Shown: positions 1-5,457 of the stretch, in pieces
Numbering within the stretch: position 1 is the first letter of the stretch
How the letters are laid out: every line of letters begins with the position of its first letter
NCBI GenBank assembly: GCA_017989575.1
Contig: JAGNPP010000184.1
Span: 1 to 5,457 of the forward strand
DNA length: 5,457 nucleotides
Origin: Chryseobacterium sp.
GTDB lineage: Bacteria; Bacteroidota; Bacteroidia; Flavobacteriales; Weeksellaceae
Reading direction: 5' to 3'
Notes under the pieces: generated by a model
Told to the model about the DNA's origin: nothing
The model's database searches: none
Seen by the model: the letters and a program-made list of their open reading frames with translations, nothing else
Translations under genes and position numbers: made by a program

Positions 1-117
1 TAAATCAAGCCTTGGGTTTTTCCCGGAGCGGAGCAAAGTTTAATTAAATGCTTTTCTCTTTTCTAAATTTAATATTTTCCCATCATATTTTCATTATTGC
101 AAATCTAAAGGAACGGA

Positions 118-158
118 GCTCATTTTTTGCGGATGGAAAAGCGAAGGCAAAAAATAGC
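118..158. repeat. Inverted repeat in a purine-rich, higher-GC intergenic patch
   Basis: A perfect 9-base inverted repeat, ATTTTTTGC at 122-130 and GCAAAAAAT at 147-155, flanks a 16-base loop. It extends to GCT (118-120) / AGC (156-158) if one base (C121) is bulged. It sits in a G- and A-rich patch (about 108-180) that differs in composition from the surrounding AT-rich DNA. A short motif GGARCGGAGC occurs at 25-34 and again at 110-119. No open reading frame of useful length crosses bases 1-196. The hairpin lies downstream of the last gene of the minus-strand operon, but no U-run follows it on either strand, so it is not a standard intrinsic terminator. It resembles the kind of dispersed intergenic repeat seen in Chryseobacterium-like genomes, but that is from memory and was not checked. 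Confidence 0.45.
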
Positions 159-196
159 GGGAGTGGAAGGCGGAAAAGTTGCCCAAATTAATTGAT

Positions 197-595
197 TTAG
201 TAACCGAATTTTCTAATGATAGAATTTTGTTCTAAGTCTAATCTTAATGCTCTTGTGTTCACGACCACTCTCTGGCTTCCATTGCCATTTTTGGATGATG
301 AAGTGACAAAAGTTTTGTACCTGTTTTCGTTGAATAGTTTTTTGAAATATTCTGGAAATTGCTTTTCTGTCGCTTCTTCTGATGTGGAAATCAATGGCGT
401 GGTTTGGTTGCTGTTAGGAATTCCACGGAATAATAGATGATAGATTGCAGCGTATTCTGGTTTTTGGTCTGTGATGTTCAAAGTCATTGAACTGTCGTTG
501 GAATCAATCACCTGAATGTCGGATGCGTGATTTCGACTATTGCAACTCAGTAAACTCGTGATTGCAAAAGCGAATAGAAAAAATAAAGATTTCAT
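197..595 (-). CDS. Small lipoprotein of unknown function, last gene of a three-gene operon
   Basis: This 132-residue protein starts with a lipoprotein signal peptide: basic n-region MK, hydrophobic stretch 4-16, and lipobox LLSC with the acylated cysteine at C18. It should be exported and lipid-anchored in the envelope. The residues after the cysteine (NSRNHASD) do not show the clear acidic export signal known for surface lipoproteins of this phylum, so a periplasm-facing location is more likely, though not certain. The mature part has a conserved-looking core (YAAIYHLLFRGIP at 48-60, FPEYFKKLFNENRYKTFV at 80-97) and a C-terminal segment VVNTRALRLDLEQNSIIRKFG (111-131). I do not recognise the family. 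The start lies 2 bases after the stop of the CsgG-like gene, so the two are almost certainly co-transcribed and probably translationally coupled. No Shine-Dalgarno sequence is visible, which is normal for this phylum. Confidence 0.85.
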   Translation of the reverse strand: MKSLFFLFAFAITSLLSCNSRNHASDIQVIDSNDSSMTLNITDQKPEYAAIYHLLFRGIPNSNQTTPLISTSEEATEKQFPEYFKKLFNENRYKTFVTSSSKNGNGSQRVVVNTRALRLDLEQNSIIRKFGY

Positions 596-597
596 AA

Positions 598-1431
598 TTA
601 TTTTTTAGTAATTAATGTGCATTCCAGTTTTTTGGACTCGGAGAAGTTGGAGCTAATGCTTTGAGAAGATTTTTTGTCAGAAGCGATTGCCTCGCTCAAG
701 TTGTCTCCTGCAAGCGTCACTACTTCTACAGTTCCAATTTTCTGTGGATATTTTTGACCGTCTATCAGTTCAATCATTTCTACAGAAAGCTTATCGCCAA
801 CGTTGATTCCTGCGTGTTTTCCAAGGTTTACTAATACTTTTGTTCTGCCTTTGTCATCTGGTAATAGTTTCACAATTTTACCTTGAAGCGGAAAATTTAG
901 TTTAAAATACTGGTTGATTTCTGTTTGGATAGACTTCATCGCGTTTTGAACTGCACTTTCTGGAGAAAGCATTAGCTCGCTGGCTTTACCTTCGAAACTG
1001 GTTGCATCTGTGCTAAGTCCCGTTGCAACATCTACGATTTTCATCTGAAACGCAACACTTGCTTTGTAGCCATTTACACCGCCATTTGCCCCTTTCATAG
1101 AGTAAACCGGGATTTTTGTAATGTGTCCTGTGATGATTTTTTCAGCGGCCAAACTTGCGCCTTGTTCCACAACGTTTTTACTGTCTATGAAAGCTTCGGA
1201 TTTTTGAAGTTCCAATTCGTCATTCACGCGGTCAGCGCTGGTTCTGTCCACCACACGGAAACGCTTGGCATTTGTTAACATTTCTACTACTTTTTCCGTC
1301 ACAAGGCCTACAAATCTAGGATTCTCATCACAAGTAAAAGCGGTAACACCTATGACAATTCTGTCATCTTTTTGCGCAGAAATCCTACTGAAAGACAGAG
1401 CAATCAGTAGGAATAATAATTTTTTAGTCAT
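598..1431 (-). CDS. CsgG/TolB-N-like exported protein with C-terminal SH3-like (FlgT-C-like) domain
   Basis: This 277-residue protein has a type I signal peptide (MTKKLLFLLIALSFSRISAQ, cleavage after ISA or AQ). Residues about 24-175 resemble the CsgG/TolB N-terminal anticodon-binding-like fold: strand IVIGVTAF, helix FVGLVTEKVVEMLTNAKRFRVVDR (40-63), then AAEKIITGHITKI (95-107) and VAFQMKIVDVATG (126-138). In E. coli, CsgG is the outer-membrane curli secretion pore; related proteins help build other envelope structures. Residues about 183-255 (GKIVKLL..TKVLVNLGKHAGINVGDKLSV..IGTVEVV) look like the SH3-like C-terminal domain of FlgT-type proteins. Unlike classical CsgG, there is no lipobox cysteine and no obvious long transmembrane hairpins, so it may be periplasmic rather than a pore. 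Its ATG shares one base with the stop of the upstream gene (TAATG), and the lipoprotein gene follows after 2 bases. The domain calls are from motif reading, not from a search. Confidence 0.8.
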   Translation of the reverse strand: MTKKLLFLLIALSFSRISAQKDDRIVIGVTAFTCDENPRFVGLVTEKVVEMLTNAKRFRVVDRTSADRVNDELELQKSEAFIDSKNVVEQGASLAAEKIITGHITKIPVYSMKGANGGVNGYKASVAFQMKIVDVATGLSTDATSFEGKASELMLSPESAVQNAMKSIQTEINQYFKLNFPLQGKIVKLLPDDKGRTKVLVNLGKHAGINVGDKLSVEMIELIDGQKYPQKIGTVEVVTLAGDNLSEAIASDKKSSQSISSNFSESKKLECTLITKK

Positions 1432-1949
1432 TATAGGTTACCTGCAGATTTTACAGTTTGGATAATGCTTTTGATTGCTTTTGTCTGGAACACAGATTCT
1501 TCGCCTAGAATTGTAGAAGCGTTTTTCGCATATTTCACAGCAGAACCTATTTTTGCCAGTTTCAAAGGATTGGTAACTGACATAGATTCTGATGATACTG
1601 AAGTTACATTAGTCGCAAATGCTTGAACATTTTTAGATTGAGAAAAAATTCTGAGAGCCAATTCTTCACATTCTTTCAAAGTTGGTTTCTTCACTTTTAC
1701 ATCGGTTACGCCATCGTTGGTTTGTCCGATAGATCTGTAGTAAAGGTTTTGCAACAAAGGAGAGATTTGCATAGATTCTTTGGCAGAATCTCCAATTTCT
1801 GTGTTTAATTTGTCTAAAGATGCTACGCTTGTAGTTTTGGGAGCGGAAAGTTTTCCTAATTTTTCTACACGTTCCATAGAAGCTTTGAAATCTTCTCTCG
1901 ATGTTTGTGCAATTGCAGAGGTAAGGCTAGCGAAAACGAAAGCTGCCAT
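1431..1949 (-). CDS. Exported helical protein of unknown function; true start probably lost to a frameshift
   Basis: The open frame gives 172 residues beginning MAAFVFASLTSAIAQ, a signal-peptide hydrophobic core and AIA-Q cleavage site but without the usual basic n-region. An ATG lies upstream at 1965 followed by AAA AAA, in a frame shifted by one base, and closes after 12 codons. Deleting one A from the run at 1956-1962 joins the two as MKKLLMAAFVFASLTSAIAQ, a textbook signal peptide giving 177-178 residues. The gene therefore either starts at 1949 with a weak signal, or is frameshifted in this sequence. The mature protein is predicted mostly helical, with Lys/Glu/Ser-rich segments and a helical hydrophobic C-terminal part (LAKIGSAVKYAKNASTILGE, 131-150); no family is recognised. 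It has one cysteine (C94). It is the first gene of the operon: its stop overlaps the CsgG-like start by one base, so it is probably a partner of that protein. Confidence 0.75.
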   Translation of the reverse strand: MAAFVFASLTSAIAQTSREDFKASMERVEKLGKLSAPKTTSVASLDKLNTEIGDSAKESMQISPLLQNLYYRSIGQTNDGVTDVKVKKPTLKECEELALRIFSQSKNVQAFATNVTSVSSESMSVTNPLKLAKIGSAVKYAKNASTILGEESVFQTKAIKSIIQTVKSAGNL

Positions 1950-1955
1950 TAATAG

Positions 1956-1962
1956 TTTTTTT
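1956..1962 (-). other. A7 homopolymer tract with apparent +1 frameshift at a gene start
   Basis: On the coding strand seven A residues directly follow the ATG at 1965. With seven, the ATG reads M-K-K-T-I-N-G-S-F-R-F-R and then stops. With six, it reads M-K-K-L-L and runs in frame into MAAFVFASLTSAIAQ. The position and the perfect repair of the signal peptide argue that six A residues is the ancestral or functional state, or that slippage restores it. Confidence 0.65.
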
Positions 1963-1980
1963 CATTAGTTGAATTTTTTT

Positions 1981-1988
1981 CAAATGTA
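1981..1988 (-). promoter_or_regulatory. Candidate -7 promoter element (TACATTTG) of the three-gene operon
   Basis: The coding strand reads TACATTTG, a full match to the TAnnTTTG -7 box of the Bacteroidota housekeeping sigma factor. It ends 15 bases before the ATG at 1965 and 31 bases before the ATG at 1949. Transcription would start near 1975, giving a leader of about 10 bases to the first ATG. I see no good TTG -33 box at the usual 19-21 base spacing; the nearest TTG (2000-2002) is only 11 bases upstream. The call therefore rests on the -7 match and on position. Confidence 0.5.
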
Positions 1989-2281
1989 AATGAAATTTTC
2001 AAAAAAGAAAGCTGGATGTGATTTATTTTAATAGTTATGTTTTATCTTATGTGATATTTTTATTTATTTGATTGGTTTTTATTTAATTTAATAATTTGTT
2101 TTGATTATTTTATTGATTTTAAATATTTTACATTTGTTGGGTTTTAATGATTTGTATTTTAATATATTTATGAATTAATGAGCCTTAAACAGTTATTGTC
2201 AATTCTGAATAAAGAATATTACAATTATGTTGATAGATAGGGGTTTGAATATGTATATCATTAGAAGAATATTATTTTTTT
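1989..2281. other. AT-rich intergenic region without a convincing gene
   Basis: This stretch between the three-gene operon and the groEL terminator is very AT-rich, with long T runs and stops in all frames. The only items seen are a TACATTTG match on the plus strand (2129-2136) and a 20-codon plus-strand reading frame beginning ATG at 2178 (MSLKQLLSILNKEYYNYVDR). Neither is strong enough for a gene call. No tRNA-like or rRNA-like structure was recognised. Confidence 0.6.
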
Positions 2282-2316
2282 AAATAAAAAACCGCTCAGA
2301 AAAATCTGAACGGTTT
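2282..2316 (-). terminator. Intrinsic terminator of the groES-groEL operon
   Basis: Arms 2289-2300 and 2305-2316 form a 12-pair stem around a 4-base loop (UUUU in the minus-strand RNA). In minus-strand RNA the only imperfect pair is a G-U wobble (2295/2310); in plus-strand RNA the same position is a C-A mismatch, so the structure favours the minus direction. A run of six U residues spans the base of the stem and its 3' side (2291-2286), followed by more U residues. It lies 25 bases after the groEL stop codon. Confidence 0.9.
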
Positions 2317-2341
2317 AGTATTTATTTTTATAGTTTTAAGA

Positions 2342-3964
2342 CTACATCATTCCTGGCATTCCGCCGCCCATTGGCATTGCAGGCTCGTTGCTTTTCACTT
2401 CAGTGATTACACATTCAGTTGTCAATAGCATTCCAGAAACAGAAGCTGCGTTTTCTAGAGCAACTCTCGTTACTTTAGTTGGATCGATGATCCCTGCTTC
2501 AAGCATATTCACGTATTCGTCTGTTTTTGCGTTGTAACCGAAATCTCCAGTTCCTTCTGCAACTTTCGCAACAATTACAGAACCTTCGCCACCAGCGTTA
2601 GCAACGATTTGTCTCAATGGCTCCTCGATCGCTCTTTTCACGATTTTGATACCAGTTGTTTCATCAGCGTTATCACCTTGGAAGTTAAGCGCAGAAATAG
2701 CTCTTACCAAAGCAACACCACCACCAGCAACGATTCCTTCTTCAACAGCTGCTCTTGTAGCGTGAAGCGCATCATCAACTCTGTCTTTTTTCTCTTTCAT
2801 TTCTACTTCAGATGCAGCACCTACGTAAAGTACGGCAACGCCACCAGCTAATTTAGCTAATCTCTCTTGAAGTTTTTCTTTGTCATAGTCAGAAGTTGTG
2901 GTCTCCATCTGAGCTTTGATCTGAGAAACTCTTCCTTTGATTTGAGCTTCCTCGCCACCGCCATTTACGATGGTTGTATTATCTTTATCAATAGAAACTT
3001 TCTCTGCAGTTCCAAGCATTTCGATCGTTACATTCTCCATTGTGAAACCTCTTTCTTCAGAGATTACAGTTCCACCAGTCAAGATTGCGATGTCCTCCAA
3101 CATTGCTTTTCTTCTGTCACCAAATCCTGGCGCCTTCACAGCAACAATTTTAAGAGAACCTCTCAGTTTATTCACAACCAAAGTTGCCAAAGCTTCTCCT
3201 TCAACTTCTTCAGAGATGATTAATAATGATTTTCCACCTTGTGCAACTGGCTCAAGAACTGGCAATAATTCCTTCATAGAAGAGATTTTTTTCTCAACCA
3301 AAAGAATATAAGGATTGTCCAATTCAGCAACCATTTTCTCAGGATTAGTTACAAAATATGGCGATTGGAAACCTCTGTCAAACTGCATACCTTCTACAAC
3401 ATCTACAGTTGTGTCGATACCTTTTGCTTCCTCAACAGTGATTACACCTTCTTTCCCAACTTTTCTGAAAGCTTCAGCGATCAATGAGCCGATCGTTTCG
3501 TCATTGTTTGCAGAAACAGAAGCTACTTGTTTTATTTTTTCTATTGAATCACCAACAGTTTGAGATTGAGATTTCAAGTTTTCAACTACTGCAGTTACAG
3601 CTTTGTCGATTCCTCTTTTCAAATCCATTGGGTTTGCACCAGCCGCTACGTTTTTAAGACCTTCTCTCACGATTGCCTGAGCCAAAACAGTTGCAGTAGT
3701 CGTTCCGTCTCCAGCGATGTCATTGGTTTTAGAAGCAACTTCCTTCACCATTTGAGCACCCATATTTTCTACTCTGTCTTCCAGTTCGATTTCTTTTGCT
3801 ACAGAGACACCGTCTTTAGTCACATGAGGAGCACCGAAAGATTTTTCGATTACCACGTTTCTACCTTTTGGTCCCAAAGTTACCTTTACTGCATTTGCTA
3901 ATGCGTCAACACCTCTTTTCAAAGCGTCTCTTGATTCGATATCGAATTTTATTTCTTTTGCCAT
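2342..3964 (-). CDS. groL: Chaperonin GroEL (Cpn60/Hsp60)
   Basis: This 540-residue protein is full length for the family (E. coli 548). It forms the 14-subunit double ring in the cytoplasm that encloses unfolded proteins and folds them with ATP and GroES. Landmarks: nucleotide-binding TLGPKGRNVV (29-38), D51 in VTKDGVSVA, the GDGTTTATVLA loop with D86 (85-95), apical-domain segments VEGMQFDRGFQSPYF (190-204) and KAPGFGDRRKAML (277-289), the catalytic aspartate D398 in RVDDALHATR, and the Cpn60 signature AAVEEGIVAGGG (405-416). The C-terminal tail is a short Gly/Met-rich GGGMPGMM, typical of bacterial GroEL. No key residue is missing and there is no frameshift. The gene follows groES by 101 bp, a fairly long gap for this pair, with a direct repeat just before the start. 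The ATG is chosen because MAKEIKFD aligns with the family N-terminus. A terminator follows. Confidence 0.99.
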   Translation of the reverse strand: MAKEIKFDIESRDALKRGVDALANAVKVTLGPKGRNVVIEKSFGAPHVTKDGVSVAKEIELEDRVENMGAQMVKEVASKTNDIAGDGTTTATVLAQAIVREGLKNVAAGANPMDLKRGIDKAVTAVVENLKSQSQTVGDSIEKIKQVASVSANNDETIGSLIAEAFRKVGKEGVITVEEAKGIDTTVDVVEGMQFDRGFQSPYFVTNPEKMVAELDNPYILLVEKKISSMKELLPVLEPVAQGGKSLLIISEEVEGEALATLVVNKLRGSLKIVAVKAPGFGDRRKAMLEDIAILTGGTVISEERGFTMENVTIEMLGTAEKVSIDKDNTTIVNGGGEEAQIKGRVSQIKAQMETTTSDYDKEKLQERLAKLAGGVAVLYVGAASEVEMKEKKDRVDDALHATRAAVEEGIVAGGGVALVRAISALNFQGDNADETTGIKIVKRAIEEPLRQIVANAGGEGSVIVAKVAEGTGDFGYNAKTDEYVNMLEAGIIDPTKVTRVALENAASVSGMLLTTECVITEVKSNEPAMPMGGGMPGMM

Positions 3965-3971
3965 TTTTTGT

Positions 3972-4003
3972 TGTATTAATGTACTTTGTACAATGTATTA
4001 ATG
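3972..4003 (-). repeat. 10-bp direct repeat just upstream of groEL
   Basis: On the coding strand CATTAATACA occurs at 4003-3994 and again at 3981-3972, a 22-base period, or about two helical turns. The 12-base spacer starts with the 8-base palindrome TTGTACAA (3986-3993). The second copy ends 7 bases before the groEL ATG, so the element lies in the groEL translation initiation region of the groES-groEL mRNA. It could be an operator, an RNA-level site, or chance in AT-rich DNA. Confidence 0.45.
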
Positions 4004-4065
4004 AATTTAATATCCACGAAAGTTGAAATCATTTTACGTGAATATGTTTTACTTTTTACAATTAA

Positions 4066-4344
4066 TTATCCAATAATTCCTAAAAGGTCTCCTTCTTTTA
4101 CAATTAAATAATCCTTTCCTTCAAATTTCAATTCAGTTCCGGAATATTTTCCATAAAGTACTTTGTCGCCTACTTGCACAGTGGTTGGTTCGTCTTTTTT
4201 TCCAGGTCCTACGGCTACTACAGTTCCTTCTTGTGGTTTTTCTTTTGCCGTGTCTGGGATGATTAGTCCAGATGCTGTTTTAGTTTCTGCAGGTGTTGGT
4301 TCTACCAAAACTCTGTCCGCTAGCGGTTTGAAATTTACTGACAT
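4066..4344 (-). CDS. groS: Co-chaperonin GroES (Cpn10)
   Basis: This 92-residue protein is the normal size for bacterial GroES. It forms the seven-subunit lid that caps the GroEL ring. Landmarks: N-terminal FKPLADRVLVEP (5-16); the mobile loop ETKTASGLIIPDTAKEKP (20-37) with the hydrophobic GroEL-contacting tripeptide IIP (28-30); EGTVVAVGPGK (39-49); VGDKVLYGKYSGTEL (58-72); and C-terminal YLIVKEGDLLGIIG. It is intact and starts the chaperonin operon, with groEL 101 bp downstream. The 163 bp upstream contain no CIRCE inverted repeat (TTAGCACTC-N9-GAGTGCTAA), so HrcA-type control is unlikely; a direct repeat at 4439-4480 is the only candidate operator. The region before the ATG is A/T-rich without a Shine-Dalgarno sequence. 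Confidence 0.98.
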   Translation of the reverse strand: MSVNFKPLADRVLVEPTPAETKTASGLIIPDTAKEKPQEGTVVAVGPGKKDEPTTVQVGDKVLYGKYSGTELKFEGKDYLIVKEGDLLGIIG

Positions 4345-4438
4345 AATTATATTTTGATTTTAATATTATTCTAATTCTTCAAATCTCCAACAATGTGCCA
4401 ATGGTGATAGAAGTCAAAAGTTAGAGGTTTGAAGTTGT

Positions 4439-4480
4439 TTTTGGCAGATATTTATTCTTAATACTGGAAATTTTGGCAGA
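4439..4480 (-). promoter_or_regulatory. Direct repeat TCTGCCAAAA upstream of groES, candidate operator
   Basis: The coding strand carries TCTGCCAAAA at 4480-4471 and again at 4448-4439, exact over 10 bases with a 32-base period (about three helical turns). It lies about 95-136 bases upstream of the groES ATG and 27 bases past the stop of the beta-helix gene. Same-face spacing of exact copies in front of a stress gene suggests a regulator site, but no known regulator is assigned and no clear -7/-33 promoter was seen nearby. Confidence 0.4.
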
Positions 4481-4507
4481 CTAATTTGGAATCATCAAAG
4501 TTTAAAA

Positions 4508-5457
4508 TTAATCCCTAATGATTTTTTTGGAATAGAAATTAATGCCGTCTTCTATTACAAGAATATAAATCCCTTTATCTATTTTCCTTAGATCGATGCT
4601 GTTGTTAATTATTGTTCCTTTGGATAATAATTGACCTCCAGAAGTGAAGATTTTGTAAGTTGTATTGGATGGTATTTTTTGAATGTGTAAAAAATCTTTC
4701 ACTGGATTGGGATAGAATGTAATATTAGAAGAAGCAGTATCAGAAAGGGCGAGGTTTCCTTCGGTTTCATATGCGCCTAAATCTACAGAGTTGCCAGATA
4801 ATCTTGGATTTCCTGCTAAATCTTTGGAGTTTGAAATAGGAATTTGAGAAACATTGTTATAAAGTGCATTTTCTCCCATGTTTCTTCCTGGACTGATATC
4901 TTGTAAGTTGAAATTATTAAGAGAATTCATAAAAAGAGGGTTGGTTCCTACAAGATTATTGCTTCCGACAGTGTTGGCTTGGAAAATATTTCTTCTGAAG
5001 TCTTTCGTACTTTGATCATTGCTGTTGGGAGATGTGTGATCTACGTCGGCTAGGTTTGCTGAGCCAGATTTTGCTGTATTGTTGTAGAAAATAGAATTGA
5101 ATATATGAGTCAAATATGTAGAGTTTACATTCGAATCAAGGTGTCTGTGGATGATTGCTGAACCTTGATTTGAAACAAAAGTCGAATTAGAAACATAAAG
5201 TTCATCGTTATTATAAATTCCTCCGCCCGATTCCAAAGCTGAATTCTGATGGAAAAGTGAGTTTGTTACTTTTAAAATTTCCCAAGTATAAATAGCGCCT
5301 CCATTTTGATTACAAGAGTTGGATTTGAAAACGGAATTGGATAAATTAAGCTCAGATCTCGAGTGAATTGCACCGCCAGACACGTCGGAATGGTTGTTCT
5401 CAAAAGTACAATTGATTATATTTGCCTTTTGCGTCCAGGTATAAATTGCGCCACCAG
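4508..5457 (-). CDS. Secreted parallel beta-helix protein with Pmp-like repeats and T9SS type A sorting domain (5' end outside window)
   Basis: The frame is open to the window edge, so this is a C-terminal fragment of 315 residues; the internal GTG at 5381-5383 is a valine in DVSGGAI, not a start. Visible residues 1-99 hold four repeats of 25-26 residues, each starting GGAI or GGGI and containing an NSxF/NCTF..N motif, the pattern of chlamydial Pmp-type right-handed beta-helices. Residues about 105-236 (HIFNSIFYNN, then NPLF, DISPGRNMG, DLAGNPRLSGNSVDLGAYE) match a choice-of-anchor-Q-type region that often ends such helices. The last 71 residues (ITFYPNPVKDFLHI to KKIIRD) are a type A T9SS C-terminal sorting domain, with the PNP motif, a G-rich turn and the KGIYILVIEDG strand; it directs transport across the outer membrane and is then removed, usually with surface attachment. 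It is probably a surface or released adhesin-like or carbohydrate-binding protein; the exact role is unknown. No terminator is seen between it and groES. Confidence 0.93.
   Translation of the reverse strand, partial: GGAIYTWTQKANIINCTFENNHSDVSGGAIHSRSELNLSNSVFKSNSCNQNGGAIYTWEILKVTNSLFHQNSALESGGGIYNNDELYVSNSTFVSNQGSAIIHRHLDSNVNSTYLTHIFNSIFYNNTAKSGSANLADVDHTSPNSNDQSTKDFRRNIFQANTVGSNNLVGTNPLFMNSLNNFNLQDISPGRNMGENALYNNVSQIPISNSKDLAGNPRLSGNSVDLGAYETEGNLALSDTASSNITFYPNPVKDFLHIQKIPSNTTYKIFTSGGQLLSKGTIINNSIDLRKIDKGIYILVIEDGINFYSKKIIRD
5159..5455 (-). repeat. Four coding beta-helix repeats (GGAI type)
   Basis: Repeat units begin at the codons for GGAI/GGGI near 5455, 5377, 5302 and 5227 and encode 26, 25, 25 and 23 residues. 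The protein pattern is GGAIY, a short strand, N-x-x-F-x-x-N. Units 1 and 3 share the exact GGAIYTW start, which suggests duplication within the gene. More units probably lie beyond the right edge. Confidence 0.8.

Noticed and set aside
100..107. TAGATTTG on the minus strand, a TAnnTTTG match
   Set aside because: There is no -33 partner, and no reading frame follows before the left edge; the ATGs just downstream on that strand meet stops within a few codons.
118..158. Terminator of the three-gene operon
   Set aside because: The 16-base loop is long and no U-run follows the stem on the minus strand.
2867..3901. Several plus-strand open frames of 80-118 codons opposite groEL
   Set aside because: They are antisense shadows of a strongly conserved gene, with Ser/Phe-rich translations and no family resemblance.
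4384..4400. Sigma-54-like promoter TGGCAC...TTGG upstream of groES
   Set aside because: The GG to GC spacing does not fit the required 10 bases, and the -12 GC dinucleotide is absent.
4345..4507. CIRCE operator for HrcA control of groESL
   Set aside because: No TTAGCACTC or GAGTGCTAA half-site was found on either strand in this gap.
5381..5383. GTG as the start of the beta-helix gene
   Set aside because: The frame stays open upstream to the window edge and encodes another repeat unit (GGAIYTW...NCTFENN), so the GTG is an internal valine codon.

Overview
The window looks like a chromosomal segment of a member of Bacteroidota, most likely class Flavobacteriia and close to Chryseobacterium/Weeksellaceae. 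Four things point there: an AT-rich genome with AT-rich intergenic gaps and no clear Shine-Dalgarno sites; a protein ending in a type A C-terminal sorting domain of the type IX secretion system (T9SS), a Bacteroidota hallmark; a TAnnTTTG-type -7 promoter element; and the character of GroEL/GroES. The genus is an inference from remembered family features; no search was run.

All five genes lie on the minus strand, so transcription runs from high to low coordinates. In that order they are: (1) the C-terminal 315 residues of a large secreted parallel beta-helix protein with Pmp-like GGAI/FxxN repeats, a choice-of-anchor-Q-like region and a T9SS sorting domain, running off the right edge (4508-5457); (2) groES (4066-4344) and groEL (2342-3964), the chaperonin operon, closed by a good intrinsic terminator at 2282-2316; (3) an AT-rich gap of about 320 bp with a promoter-like element at its left end; (4) a tightly packed three-gene operon (1949 to 197) encoding an exported helical protein of unknown function, a CsgG/TolB-N-like exported protein with a C-terminal SH3-like (FlgT-C-like) domain, and a small lipoprotein. 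The first 196 bases hold no gene, but contain a purine-rich, higher-GC patch with an inverted repeat that may be a dispersed repeat.

GroEL and GroES form the housekeeping ATP-dependent protein-folding machine. The three-gene operon is the least understood part. All three products carry export signals, two junctions are a 1-base overlap and a 2-base gap, and the central gene belongs to a superfamily that builds or assists envelope assemblies, so the three probably act together in the periplasm or at the outer membrane.

The most noteworthy sequence-level signal is at the start of the first gene of that operon. A run of seven A residues puts the natural lysine-rich signal-peptide start (ATG at 1965) out of frame with the rest of the gene. 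Removing one A gives a textbook signal peptide. This is a sequencing error, a mutation, or a slippage/phase-variation switch. Two short direct repeats, one upstream of groES and one upstream of groEL, are candidate regulatory sites; no CIRCE element is present.
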